NCBI GenBank assembly: GCA_022376515.1
Contig: WTXI01000214.1
Span: 1-62,687 of the forward strand
Length of the DNA stretch: 62,687 nucleotides
Direction of reading: 5' to 3'
From: Lactifluus volemus
Lineage: Eukaryota > Basidiomycota > Agaricomycetes > Russulales > Russulaceae
The translations under genes were made by a program, and so were the position numbers. Below are positions 42,071 to 53,561 of the stretch, piece after piece (position 1 is the stretch's first letter; every line of letters begins with the position of its first letter). The notes below the pieces were generated by a model. That model did no database searches. It saw nothing but the letters and a program-made list of their open reading frames with translations, and was not told the origin of the DNA.

Positions 42071-43820
42071 AAAGCGAAGTCTCCTAACAACCCTAAACCC
42101 TACAAGACCTCAGTTGGTCTTCAAGCCATTAGCTAAGTACACCCACTCGTCACCCAAGTCGACCCTCCACTTGTAAAAGAGGCTACACGCCTGTATAAGT
42201 GAAGGAAGAGGAAGAAACCCGTCGCATCGTTGCACCCAGAGGAAGAACCCTGTGCCCTACCAAGACCCCGGTCACCCTTAGTTACCATACCACGTATAAG
42301 GAAACTCCTTCGACTCCCCCAAGAACCCATCACTCCCGTTCCCCCTCCTACCTTTGACCTCCGAGCTCTACTTCGAGGACCACCGTACACCACCCACGCC
42401 TTCCACGAGTTTGTACCAGGAAAGAAGGTACATTACACCCACATCCACGCCCTTCAGCACGAGTGTTTCTGCAAGGAGTACCATTGCCGTTACCATACAA
42501 AACAATAGATCCCTCGCACGCACCCAATCATCCGGAAAGACCGCAAGCACCCGAAAGGACTCCCCTCCTAAACAGGGCAAACCTTAGACCCTACCTCTTT
42601 AACCGCCGCTTGCGAAGCCAACCAAGAGACCTTATCTTTCATATCCGCCTAGAACTCGAGTGGATTCATACCAACCTACTCCTCTTTGCCTCCCTACGTG
42701 AAGAAGAACCAGAGCTCGTCACCTTCTTCGAAAACACTATCCACCTCCTCGAACAGTATCGCTTCTTCCTCCAACATATCCTCGAATACAACAGAACCGA
42801 CGTCACCATCGACTGAGGACACTACCACTCTTGTCGACGAGACTATTACAGAACTCTTTGACGTCGAAGAAAGCCTCGACTTACTCCTCATCCACCTCTC
42901 CACACACCCAGATCCGGGAGGGATCATCGCCTTTGCAGTAGGAATCCTTATCCGTCGCAGAGAAAACCTCACGCAACGTCTCGACCACCTAACCCAAACC
43001 CCTACGAACGAGTAGACCCCCAGTCTCTAACAGAAAACGAAGAAGAGATCCGTCTCGAAACCAGCCAACAGATCCAAGATCTACAGGAAGAGGTAGATCG
43101 CCTCCGTTTTATCCAATCCACCCTCGACGAACTCGCCGACATCGCACGGGAGATCGAATTCATTGAACAATACATCAGGGAATACCCACAGTTTGCCCCA
43201 CACCACCAACCCAAACTCAACGCCTACCGCTACTATAAGGTTGCGCTACTGGTACTACTAGGAGTACCAGAAGCAGCGGCAGTTCAGGCAACACGTCCTT
43301 AAACGCCCCGATCCCTGACAATAATCATTGGACCTATATCCCTCTTCGAATCAGAGACGGCCTACCTGCACACATAAAAGGCAGTGCTCAGTGGGTCTTT
43401 ATCCAACCAGACGTTGGAAGGGGAGCCTATCAGGTTACCACCCGTGACGGACGAGGAAATCTACTTAACAACTTTTGCGAATTCATAAACAACTCCTGGT
43501 ATCTGATCGAACCAGACCCAGAAGGGAACATCTTCCGAACCCGCTCAGGAAACCTCTTACAACCCATACATTGCTCTACAGCAGGCTTAGGCTACTGGAG
43601 AGAAACTGACAGAGAACACCCCGCGTACTGATCCCCTAGACCGCCGGGTAGATTCGGCGTCTCAAACTCAAACTCCTCCGACTCCGAGGCCGGAGAAGAA
43701 CCTCCAACCTCCCCTCAACAACAGCCAAACCCCCTCGCGGACGACACTCTCGCCGCTGCTACTAGTGCCATTGTCACCTTACAAGGAACTCATCCCCTCA
43801 CTCCGGAACAACCACCCGCT
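42071..43820 (+). other. Leader region of element B with overlapping ORF pieces
   Basis: Between LTR and Gag lie open frames at 42,230-42,508, 42,463-42,816, 42,686-43,015, about 43,015-43,303 and about 43,300-43,628. They encode acidic helical sequence (ELFDVEESLDLLLIHL) and a region conserved in element C (GAYQVTTRDGRGNL, then GLGYWRETDREHPAY). A TGA after EHPAY (about 43,629) replaces the CGA present in element C. The conservation suggests a long pre-Gag ORF joined to Gag, now broken. Function unknown. Confidence 0.6.
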
Positions 43821-45164
43821 ATGGCCCAACAAATATCCTCACAAGTTTACGACCTCTACCAACGCGGAGGGAGCCTCCTTCCCCCGCTACTCTCCTCTCA
43901 AGCCGCCCCTAGTACCCCTAGTGGGTTACCTCCCATACCCGTCGCCGCCGCCTCTTCGTCTAGCCAAAGGACAGCTCACGTGGGAAGCACCATTACTGCC
44001 ACCACTAACCCCCCTACGAACCCAGGAACCGGAGGATTGAAAGGGCTGGCCCCTTCAATCTTCTATGGGGACAGAAACCGAAGCGACCTCTTCCTGAAAG
44101 AGTTCAAGCAGTGGAAGCTCATAAACTGGAACAGCGACGAAATGAGCAACCCGTTTAACCGAGTCCTCATGGCTCTCAGTTACATCAAGGGGGAAAAGGT
44201 CAATGACTGGCAGGAGGAACAGTTGATGAAACTAGAAGCCACCACACATCCACACAACGAAGAAGCCATTTGGACCGAATTTGAACAGGCGTTCAAAGAT
44301 GCCTTTACCGACTCAAATAAGAAACAGCGCGCCTATGAAAAACTCAAAGACCATAAGATGGTTAATGATGATATCGACACGTACATCGCAGGCTTCGAAA
44401 CCCTGGTCAAGCAAGCTGGTTGGTCGCGAAACGACGCTGGAACTATGGACCTATTCCAGGCAGGACTCAAACACGAATTGAAGAAAGCCATCCTTAACCA
44501 GGAAACCTGGCCGACCACCTTAGACCAGTGGGAGCGAGACGCTAGGAACCAGAACAACCGGCATAAAGCCAGAGTGGCCCTTTTGGGACAGCGACCAGGC
44601 CAACCAAGCCGACCTACCCTGACTCAGGAACAGCTGAGAAGGGGGATGGGACTACCACCGAGGCCCTCACGACCCAGAAGAGACCCCTTTGCCATGGATG
44701 TCGACACTGCCCATACCGAGGCCAACCTGGCAACTCGTGCCCAGCGGGAGAAATTCCGAAAGGAAGGACGATGCATGGGGTGTGGACAATTCGGCCACTT
44801 CGTCAAAAACTGCCCCAAGGGACAACCTTCCAGACGCGCTCCCCAGATCACCAGAGGCGGACAACAAGGCAGGCAGCCTTCAGGAAGCCGGCCATCCTAC
44901 GCGCAGCCTCGAACTCGTTCGGGCGACTGGCGCCAACCCCCTCCAGCATATGCGCCACGACCACCAGCCTACGGGACCAGCCACAGTGCCCCAGAACCCG
45001 AACAACCTCTCATCGACCTACTCCCCTCCTCGGAAGACCCCACGCCCACTGTTAATCCTGGGGCTCCCGCGGAGGTGGCGCAACACCTTCGAAGGATGAA
45101 CCAGGAGGAGCGAGAAAAGGTGTGGGACGAATTACAGAAAGAGGATGGGGAGGATTTTCTCTAA
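43821..45164 (+). CDS. Gypsy B Gag
   Basis: The frame encodes 447 residues. The Retrotrans_gag core includes LAPSIFYGDRNRSDLFLKEF, VNDWQEEQLMKLEATTH and FKDAFTDSNKKQRAYEKL, followed by the CCHC knuckle CMGCGQFGHFVKNC (about residues 318-331) and a Pro-rich tail. It is intact. Pol starts in an overlapping frame (-1 relative to Gag), which suggests frameshift or re-initiation for Pol expression. The ATG may lie within a longer leader-Gag frame. Confidence 0.9.
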   Translation: MAQQISSQVYDLYQRGGSLLPPLLSSQAAPSTPSGLPPIPVAAASSSSQRTAHVGSTITATTNPPTNPGTGGLKGLAPSIFYGDRNRSDLFLKEFKQWKLINWNSDEMSNPFNRVLMALSYIKGEKVNDWQEEQLMKLEATTHPHNEEAIWTEFEQAFKDAFTDSNKKQRAYEKLKDHKMVNDDIDTYIAGFETLVKQAGWSRNDAGTMDLFQAGLKHELKKAILNQETWPTTLDQWERDARNQNNRHKARVALLGQRPGQPSRPTLTQEQLRRGMGLPPRPSRPRRDPFAMDVDTAHTEANLATRAQREKFRKEGRCMGCGQFGHFVKNCPKGQPSRRAPQITRGGQQGRQPSGSRPSYAQPRTRSGDWRQPPPAYAPRPPAYGTSHSAPEPEQPLIDLLPSSEDPTPTVNPGAPAEVAQHLRRMNQEEREKVWDELQKEDGEDFL

Positions 45165-46429
45165 GCTCCTGTCCGCCAACCTGGCACGGAGCGGAACAAC
45201 CACGCATCTTGTTCATACGACACCAAGGCATTAAGTCAATAAATATGCCCTTTATTTTTCGGTCTATGCGTGGAACGGTTGGAGAAGCAGCCCTTGTTGA
45301 CAGTGGGGCGAGTGAAAATTTTATTGACCAACGAACAGTTGAGCGGTGGGGGATTGCCACCCGCCAACTCCCAATACCAGTGCAAGTTACCAATGTGGAT
45401 GGAACAAACAACCGAAGTGGTGCAGTCACGCGGTACATGGTACTCCACGTCACCCGGGGAAATAAAAGCGAGGAACTATTATTCCTCGTCGCAAACCTAG
45501 GAAGAGACCGAATAATCTTCGGCTTCACCTGGCTCAAAGCTTTCAACCCAAAGATTGACTGGACAAATATGACTTGGGATGATGTCCCTATTGAGGTAGC
45601 CACTCGTGCGGTCACCAGGGCCTGCTTCCTAGGGGTGGAAGACCATGCAAAGCAACGACTCAGGGAGGCGGACGTTAAACGGGAGAACAGTCACAAAATG
45701 CTGGCCCACCTGAAGCTCCGACTGCAGGACGACAGACTGACTGCAAGTCAGAAACAAGACCTGGAGGACAGGCACCCTGAACTAAAGAGGTGGGCGGAAT
45801 ACTTCCCGGAGTGGCCCAATGGTGTCTCCAAGATATCCGAGCCGCGTGTCATACCCCCTACGAGCCTAAACAAAACCTCAGTGGCCACGGAATGGGCCAT
45901 TAAAGCTCCACGGCAACAGGGAAACCCCTCCCTTCCTCATGAATACAAACAGCACTGGAGGGTCTTCTCCGAGGAACTGTCCCATCGCTTTCCCCCAGCT
46001 CGGTTAGACGACCATGAAATTAAACTGAAGGAAGGGGCTCCCACCACCATAAAAAGCAAAACCTACCCGCTCAGCCCAGCAGAAATGGACGCGGCGCGCA
46101 AGTGGATTGATGAAAACGAACAGCTGGGCTACATTGAGAAGGGGGACTCGCCCTGGGCGACCCCACTCTTCTTTGTAAAAAAGCAGGATGGATCCCTCCG
46201 CCCGGTCCAGGATTACCGCAAGGTCAATGAATGGACTATACCAGACGTGTACCCTCTTCTGCGTATCGAGACAATTTTAGAACAATTGGAAGGAAAACAA
46301 CTGTTCACCACCCTTGATATTCGTTGGGGGTACAACAACATCCAAATCAAGGCAGAGGACCGCTGGAAGGCCGCCTTCATTACTCCATTTGGCTTGTACC
46401 TCCCCAATGTGATGCCCTTTGGCCTCTGA
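45122..46429 (+). pseudogene. Gypsy B Pol, protease to RT, ended by an in-frame TGA
   Basis: The protease motif is AALVDSGASENFIDQRTVER. RT motifs follow: DSPWATPLFFVKKQDGSLRP, VQDYRKVNEWT and FTTLDIRWGYNNI. The frame ends at TGA (46,427-46,429) inside NVMPFGL(stop)NAPGTFQ, where element C has CGG (Arg) in the same motif. The downstream frame continues without shift. Confidence 0.93.
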
Positions 46430-48052
46430 AACGCGCCAGGAACCTTCCAACGCTGCATGCACACCGTCTTCCGCGACTTACTGAACGCCTACCCCGACTT
46501 TATTCACATATACATGGACGACTTCCTCATCGCCACTCCGAACCGAAACGCGGCAGATTTGGCCCTTCACCAGACCATCGTTCATCAAGTGCTGCAGCGC
46601 TTTGAAGAAGAGTCCTTCTTCCTGAAAGCGGTGAAATGCCATTTCGAGCAACCCCGCGTTCACTACCTGGGCATCGTGGTCGAAGATGGAAAAATTTCCC
46701 TGGACCCCACGAAGAGACAAGGGCTCTTAGAATGGCCGACCGAGCAAAGCACCGTCTCTGGCGTGCGAAGCACCCTGGGGGTGTTTGGCTACCACCGTCC
46801 TTTTATTCCCGGTTTTGCGGAAATTGCACGACCCCTCACCGACCTCCTGAAAAAGGACGTCCCCTTTCATTGGGGCGACGAACAACGTACGGCTGTAAAG
46901 CGCCTGATTAACCTGGTCGAACGTGACATGGCTCTTAACCGCCCAGACCATGACCGACCTTTTGAAGTAGAAGTGGATGCCTCCCAGTTTGCCCTTGGGG
47001 CCATCCTCTTCCAACGTACTCCTACCGGTCTCCCACGCCCTATCAGTTACTATTCCCATGCCCTGTCCCCACCAGAACGAGGCTACGATGTTCACGACCG
47101 GGAACTCCTCGCTATCATTCATGCCCTCAAGCGTTGGCGCCACTTGTTGCTAGGGGCGCGTCACCCGATAAAAGTCTATACCGACCACAAGAACCTGCAA
47201 TATTACCGTCACCCTCGGGATATTAACCGACGCGTTGCCCGCTACATTCCCCTCCTGGGGGAATTTAACCTTTCCCTTATTCATAAACCTGGAAAATCTA
47301 TGCGGGCGGATCCTCTCTCTCGCCGCCCTGACTTTGATACCGGAGCTCTGGACAATAAGGATGTCATTGTCCTCCCTAGCGAACTATTTGCATCTGTCGC
47401 TACGCTTTCCCTCGCACCTCTGGATCCCTGGGAAGACAAGCTGCTCCGAGCCCAGGAGGCGGCGCCCACGGACATTGTGGGCTGGTCAACCCCTTTCCGG
47501 CTTGAGCGGGGTCCGCGTGGCCTGTGGACTCGCGCTGGGAAAATCGTTGTCGTGGCAGACAACGCCCTGAGGAGGGAGGTGATTGCCGCGCACCATGACC
47601 ACGTCACCGCTGGACACCCCGGAATTTCGAAAACCCTACACGCAGTAGAACAAGGATATTGGTGGCCCGACATGAAAACCTTCATTCGACAATACATCAA
47701 GGGGTGTGCCACCTGTCAGACCACAAAGAGCAACACAGTCCGGCCCAAGGTTCCAATTTACCCGATCACTGTTAAACCAAACGCGTTACTGTTTGAAACT
47801 ATCGCACTTGACCTCATTGTGGACCTCCCACCTTCGCAAGGCTATGACTCTATCCTGACGATTACCGACCATGACTGCACAAAGGCGGCATTCTTCCTCC
47901 CTTGTACGCAGAAAATCGACTCTGAAGGGGTGGCCGCACTCTACGCCCAACATGTTTTCCCTCACTACGGGATTCCTAAGACCGTTATATCGGATCGAGA
48001 CACGAGGTTCACCTCAAAATGGACAACAGACCTCTGTAAACGACTCAAATAA
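46430..48052 (+). pseudogene. Gypsy B Pol, RT to integrase core
   Basis: In the same frame as the preceding part: RT catalytic YMDDFLIAT, RNase H (VEVDASQFALGAILFQR, then YSHALSPPERGYDVHDRELL and VYTDHKNLQYY), the integrase H2C2 zinc site (HHDHVTAGHPGI, GCATCQTTK) and the integrase core (LDLIVDLPPSQGYDSIL, VISDRDTRFTSKW). It ends at TAA after CKRLK because one A is missing from the run at about 48,046; element C has the extra A and continues [17 protein letters not shown]. Confidence 0.93.
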
Positions 48053-50054
48053 ACCAAAACATTAGTACAGCATATCACCCCCAGACAGACGGCCAATCAG
48101 AGCGGACGAACCAATGGCTGGAACAGTACCTTCGAATCTACGGCAACTTCCAACAGAACAATTGGGCACGATGGCTCCCACTCGCCCAATTTGTGCATAA
48201 CTCCTGGCCCAGCTCCACCACCGGAAAGACCCCCTTCAAATTACTCATCGGCTTCACCCCGCGCGCTCAGGAACAACAGATAACAGACGAACCCTACCAG
48301 CCTTAGAAGAACGATCCACTTACCTCCGCGGACTGCGGAACGAGCGCAAAAGGCCATTCGCCAGGCACAAGACATGACAAAAAATACACGAGCGAAAGAA
48401 GGGGCAACGCCACTTCCGACCTTTGCCAAGGACAGATGGTCCTACTTGAGGGGACGCACTTAAACCTACCATATCCGACAAAGAAGCTTCGACCAAAACG
48501 CTTGGACCTTTCTGTGTCATCAAAGTGGTCTCGCCCTATGTGTACAAATTGATTTGCCACCCCAATGGAAGATCCACAACGTCTTCCATGCGTCCCTTCT
48601 GACCCCCTATTCGGAAACAGCCGAGCATGGCCGAAATCACACCGAGCCACCCCCAGATCTGGTCGACGATCATCAGGAATACGAAGTTGAAGAGATCCTC
48701 GGATCAAGAAGGCGTACAGGAAGCTGCAATATCTCCTAAAGTGGAAAGGGTATTCCGCAGCACACAACACGTGGGAGCCGTCGAGAACGTCAATTCCCCG
48801 GAGTTAATCCGAGAATTCCACGAGGCAAATCCCGAAGCCGTGAGAACTCTAAAATGAGGAGGATATAAACCCCACTCCTGTCCCTCTACCTCGCTATCCC
48901 CCTCTCCCATGGACTTCTCCCCCATCCGAGACTTCATCCTTGACCTTGATTTGCTCCCTCGACATCCTGACGACACCTACACTGCCCTCCTCCTCACTGG
49001 CCTCACCCCAGAAGACTTTCCCCGAGCATCTCGACATCACAACGAGTATGCCGCCTCACCGTCACCACTCCCGTACCAGATCCGCCACCCGGGCCCCGCA
49101 CCCCGTACTTCCTCTGGGCCCCTCAGCCCACTCGACCTTCACTTATGGCGAGTGGTCCCCCAGCCCGTGCGACATGACTGCCTCTCGCCTGTCGTGCCTC
49201 CCAATTCGAGGAAAAGCCCCCTTCCCTGCGATCGACGCCTTCCACCATGTCGACGAGTGGAGAACCCAGTCGGCCCGCATCTGGAAGCAGCGGCCAAGAA
49301 GTCTTTCCCTTCCGTCACCCCCTGCGCTCTGAGCCGTCGACCCTTGAGCGACCCTCACGCGGGTCAACACCCCCACCTTCCGACAGGATGGTGATCGATC
49401 TCACCAGTCCGTCTCCGCCTCCGCCACCAGGAGGAGTCCCAGTTACCACGTCAGGACTCCTACTCCGCCACCCCTCGCCCATCAGCCCACATGCGTCCGT
49501 TACATTGGACGCCGTCACCCCTGACCCGCACGAGGGTATGTTGCCGAACCCCCTCAATACCCCTTTTACCGGCACGGAGCCCTACACCCGCCAAGAAGGG
49601 CAAGGCTCCTGCAGATGGTGGGCTCGTGGACTCTGACGGGAACACGCAGGCGTTTGGCACGGCATTTGTGCCACCGAATACGCGCCTCCTGCACACGGCA
49701 CGTGGTATTTCCCTCAGCAGTTTTCCACCCCTCTAGCTGCTACCTGGATCCCAACCTACCTACCTCCCTCCCGTTACCCGTACTGTCACGTTGCAGTACC
49801 AGTCAGCCCGACCACCCCGCCGACCTTGTCCCATCGATGTCCGCTGCCTGTACTGCGCGGCGGACACCTCTCCTGTCATTGCCCGTGGCCGCACTTCTTG
49901 TGCACAGCCACCGACTGCTTCTGCCCCAACGACCACAACTTCGCGGAGCCGAGGGCGTTCGCAACCCCCGTCTGGCAGTGCCTGACGTCCCTCGTCTTGC
50001 ATCGACACACATTTTGAGGCACTGGTGGCACAGCGCCCTTGAGAAGGGAGGCAC
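48053..50054 (+). pseudogene. Gypsy B Pol 3' part (integrase end, chromodomain, Pro-rich tail, Cys/His region), frameshifted
   Basis: Pieces in several frames match the open 624-residue ORF of element [37 protein letters not shown] (chromodomain, about 48,735-48,790), a Pro/Ser-rich stretch, and the Cys/His-rich end around 49,800-49,960. Multiple indels break it. The purine run GAGAAGGGAGG before the 3' LTR is the likely polypurine tract. Confidence 0.85.
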
Positions 50055-50617
50055 TGTTACGGTTTGGCACGTGATCTGCTTATGTATGGACCTCATGTGA
50101 CTGTGGGTATCTTTTTCGCTTTCTTCCGAGACAGTCTACGATACGGATCTTACCAATACGATACGATCTCTGGATCTTCCGAGGTATCCCCGTAGATCTC
50201 CGTAGTTTCTCCGTCCGATCTACGATATATTATTTAAGAGGCATGTCACGCTGTGACATGCCTGGGACTCTATGACTCAGCATCACACCCTAGGAGTATA
50301 TAAACCGGTCCGTTGTAGCTTGTCTCCTTAGACTTCGCTTCGTCTGCAATCAGACTAGTTGAACCCTCTTCCCTTCTTTCCCTTCAAGTCAGACCTCCTG
50401 ACCGTTGTCATCCAAGACTTAGTCTGTCTTGTGATTGCCCTTGACCTCTTCTTTGATGATACAGTAGAGTGCATCCGTCAGCGCGACGCTCTCCTCTATA
50501 GTAAAGCCAAGGGAAGAACTTGTGTAATCCTCGTCGTGCTGAGGCTTAGTGCCCGCTCAGCCCTCCTCGATTACTGTCACAGCACCGTGTGCGCCAAGGC
50601 CCCTCTGAGCCTTGACA
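50055..50617 (+). repeat. 3' LTR of gypsy element B
   Basis: The LTR is 563 bp, TGTTACGGTTTGG...GAGCCTTGACA, followed by CCATC. It contains the palindrome AGGCATGTCAC...GTGACATGCCT (50,239-50,263) and TATATAAA (50,297-50,304). Confidence 0.95.
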
Positions 50618-51869
50618 CCATCCCTCGCATTGAACAAATTCTGGAAGCGCTACATGGACGCACCCTCTCACGGCATTAGACATTCGTTGGGGCTATCATA
50701 ACATCCAGATTCGCCCTGAGGATCGATGGAAAGCCGCGTTTAAGACTCCTTTGGCCTGTACCAACCAAAGGTGATGCTCTTCGGCCTCCAGAACTCCCCG
50801 GCCACCTTCCAACGTTGCATGGATCGGGTCTTCGCTAAGATCATGAATCGCTACCCAGGGAAGGTGTTTGTGTACATGGATGACGTCTTGGTAGCCACGG
50901 AGGAGATGTGGAGGAACATAGGAGGATAGTTCAGGAAATCCTCAAAATGTTCCGTCAAGAATCCTTCTTCCTCAAACTGTCAAAGTGCAAGTTTGAGCAG
51001 ACAAGCATTGACTACCTTGGCATCCGCGTGGAACATGGGACTATCCGCATCGATCCTACAAAGAGGAAAGGACTATCTCAGTGGCCTCAAACCTTGTCTT
51101 CAGTGAAGGAGGTCCGGAGTACGCTTGGTGTTTTGGGGTATCAGAGACCATTCATTCCCCACTTTGCACACCTTGTGGCACCACTCACTGCTTTACTGAA
51201 GAAGGGATGACCATTCAAGTGGACGGATGAGTGCACCGAAGCCTTGGATGCGCTCCTCCAGATCATAGAGTCCGATCCTGTCCTCCAAAGACCTGACTAT
51301 GACCGCCCCTTCGAGATGGAGGTAGACGCGTCCCAGTATGCCACTGGGGCCATCCTCTACCAACGAAATGACAAACAGAGGCTCTGTCCAGTGGCTACCA
51401 CTCCCAGACATTGAACGAAGCTGAGAGAGGGTATGACGTCCATGATAGAGAACTCTTGGCGGTAATCCGGGGTCTGCGGCGATGGAGACACTTGTTCCTC
51501 TCCTCTCCCTTCACTGCCATTGTGCACACCGATCATAACAATCTTCAATACTACCGGCAACCCCAGAGAATCAACTGACGCGTAGCAAGATACCTTAGTG
51601 ACCTTGCGGACTACAATTACAAACTGGTGCACCGCCCAGGCAAGCTGAACAAGGCTGATGCGCTGTCCAGACCACCAGGAGTGGACGAAGGGAAACATGA
51701 TAATGAAAACACCCTTGTCCTACCCGACAAACTCTTCGCATGGGCAGTGGAGGTCAGCGGCCTCGAACAGCAGGTTTGGGATTGGCAAGCACGCACACCA
51801 AGTTATTTCGCAGAGCTGCATCACTCCTACCCACTGGACTCAGTAAATCACCACTGGGTACACCAAGGA
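50618..51869 (+). pseudogene. Gypsy A Pol, middle part (RT and RNase H)
   Basis: The Pol of A resumes with IPRIEQILEALHG. RT motifs appear in shifting frames: RWGYHNIQIRPEDRWKAAF and VYMDDVLVAT (about 50,870). A clean frame (50,908-51,210) reads SIDYLGIRVEHGTIRIDPTK, then a TGA follows KKG. RNase H pieces follow (MEVDASQYATGAILYQ; VHRPGKLNKADALSRP). It is cut at 51,869 by a solo LTR. Confidence 0.9.
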
Positions 51870-52476
51870 TGTTATGGACTGACACGTGTTTGCTGACTCA
51901 TACTGTACATTTTCGGACTGCTGACTCATTTCTGCTGACTCCCTTGCTTATGCGAATGGACTGCCGATCACTTTGTTTCAGATCGCTTACTTATTTTCTC
52001 TCACGATACAGCCTCACACAGCACCGTACAGCCGCAAGTAACAGCCACATGCACAGGATGACTTGCTGATTCCTGAAACATGTTTCAAACCCTGAAAGCT
52101 GTACGAAGGTCACAGCCCCTACGGCTGTGTACATAGCCTCGTTCTCCTCTATATAAACCCTGTACCTTCTGCCCTAGAGACCTTAAGTCTCAGTTTTGTT
52201 TCGCAATCCAAGTCTTCTATCTATTAGAACCTTGCTTGCCTAGAAGCATCAGACCTGAGAGAACCCTCTTGACATCACGCTCTTCGACTTCTTGACACTT
52301 TGGTCTTATCCCTAAGCCCAAAACCCTTGACCTCTGAAACGCTCTTGACTTAGTCGTTTACTAAGTCTCATCTTTATCGAACCTCTGATCTTGACTTGCA
52401 CATCTTGCAAGTCTAAGTTCTGGACTTCACGAACGATCGTACACTTCGTACAAAGGTCCCACTTGGAACCTTAACA
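51870..52476 (+). repeat. Solo LTR (family D) in element A, TSD AAGGA
   Basis: The insert is 607 bp, TGTTATGGACTGACACG...GGAACCTTAACA, flanked by AAGGA on both sides (51,865-51,869 and 52,477-52,481). There is no internal region, so it is a solo LTR. It has TATATAAA at 52,150-52,157. An inverted copy of the same LTR lies at 53,556-54,160. Confidence 0.95.
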
Positions 52477-52727
52477 AAGGAAGACCTGTGGTCGCGAACC
52501 AGGAGGATCTGAAGTGACAGATCTTGCATGAGTACCATGACCACGCCTTGGCTGGGCACCCAGGCATCGCCACGACACTTCAGAAGGTGTCTGAGGACTA
52601 CTGGTGGCCGACGATGCGACAGTTTGTTCAGAACTACATCAAAGGATGTGCAACTTGCCAAATGACGAAACCCAATACTGTGAAACCTAAACCACCATTG
52701 ATGCCGATCACTGTCAAGCCTTCTTGA
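52477..52727 (+). pseudogene. Gypsy A Pol, integrase zinc-binding part, truncated
   Basis: The sequence reads LHEYHDHALAGHPGIATTLQ, then DYWWPTMRQF, YIKGCATCQMTKPNTVKP and PITVKPS, the H2C2 zinc-binding region of a gypsy integrase. It breaks off where a catalytic core should follow, at about 52,725, and joins unrelated sequence with the 267-residue ORF. Confidence 0.9.
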
Positions 52728-52757
52728 CTTCTTACCACCATCATCGAAATTTTCTCG

Positions 52758-53561
52758 ATGTCTTATCCCCCCATTCTCGACCTTCAGTCCTTCAACAAAG
52801 CCAAGGACGACCGCACCCTGGAAGTCCCAGGTGCAGCTGAAGCAATAAACGCGGCCGTGGAGGTTGTCTGCAAAATCCCAGATGACATCCAGCGAGGACA
52901 TCGCTTAGGCGATGGATCGGATGTGGTTGAAGCAGCCCTTAGAGCCGCCTTCACTCCCCAAGCCGTTGACCCCCCTCCTACTCCCTCTGTAGCCCCCACC
53001 GAGCCCCCAAGCTCGCTTGGCGAGGCTGGCACATCAAATTCCCAGTCGCCTTTTACACCGTTTTGCACTGGGACCCCCGTTTCACAGCCCAACACTCCAC
53101 ACCCTGAGCCCTCCGGTGACTCTCCAGGCGAAGGGCAGGCAGGCACGACCCCTAGGGCAAAGGGCAAACCTCTAACCCGAAGGGCTCTTTCTGTGGCTGA
53201 CGAACTCTCCGTGTTCGACATCCACAATATATTCCATCGCCGCTGGTTCTTATCACGGGACCACCTCGTGGCTAACGTCATTTCGGCCCAAAAGGCCGAA
53301 GATGGAAAAGTTTTTTGGGTCGAGTTCGCTCCCCAGTTCCACGCTCACCTGGTCAAGTGCGCTGTTGCGCTTGTACCTCGCCCTCTTAACAAGGTGAAAA
53401 AGGTGATGTTCGGATACATCTTAGAGCTTCTTAACAGAGAGGGCCCCCAGGCCTTTTTTGATCTCTCCAAGGGACAGAGAGTGGCATCTCTGGCTCTGAA
53501 GGAGAAGAGGCGACTTGCACAGAAAAGGAATCGCGCATCGAGGCAGGAGCGCCGGTGTTAA
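52758..53561 (+). CDS. Unrecognised ORF (267 residues) cut off by an inverted LTR
   Basis: I do not recognise this protein. It begins MSYPPILDLQSFNKAKDDRT, has a helical N-terminal part, a Pro/Ser/Thr-rich linker (about residues 80-145), then a folded-looking part (VADELSVFDIHNIFHRRWFL, VFWVEFAPQFHAHLVKCAVA) and a Lys/Arg-rich end. The final Cys and stop (TGT TAA) are the first six bases of the LTR at 53,556, so the original reading frame continued further. It could be host sequence, or an ORF of another element that displaced the rest of gypsy A. The coding call rests on the long open frame alone. Confidence 0.55.
   Translation: MSYPPILDLQSFNKAKDDRTLEVPGAAEAINAAVEVVCKIPDDIQRGHRLGDGSDVVEAALRAAFTPQAVDPPPTPSVAPTEPPSSLGEAGTSNSQSPFTPFCTGTPVSQPNTPHPEPSGDSPGEGQAGTTPRAKGKPLTRRALSVADELSVFDIHNIFHRRWFLSRDHLVANVISAQKAEDGKVFWVEFAPQFHAHLVKCAVALVPRPLNKVKKVMFGYILELLNREGPQAFFDLSKGQRVASLALKEKRRLAQKRNRASRQERRC

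Larger units (their letters stand above)
41494..50617 (+). mobile_element. Gypsy element B, complete chromovirus (9.1 kb), nested in element A
   Basis: This is a full-length LTR retrotransposon with both LTRs, a leader region, Gag, protease, RT, RNase H, integrase, chromodomain remnants and a 5-bp target duplication CCATC. It interrupts the RT of element A. Stops and frameshifts (TGA at 46,427, a lost base at about 48,046 and several more after 48,240) make it inactive. Confidence 0.95.

Noticed and set aside
45110..45164. A programmed -1 frameshift site between Gag and Pol of element B
   Set aside because: The Pol frame is -1 relative to Gag, but I see no convincing slippery heptamer before the Gag stop.
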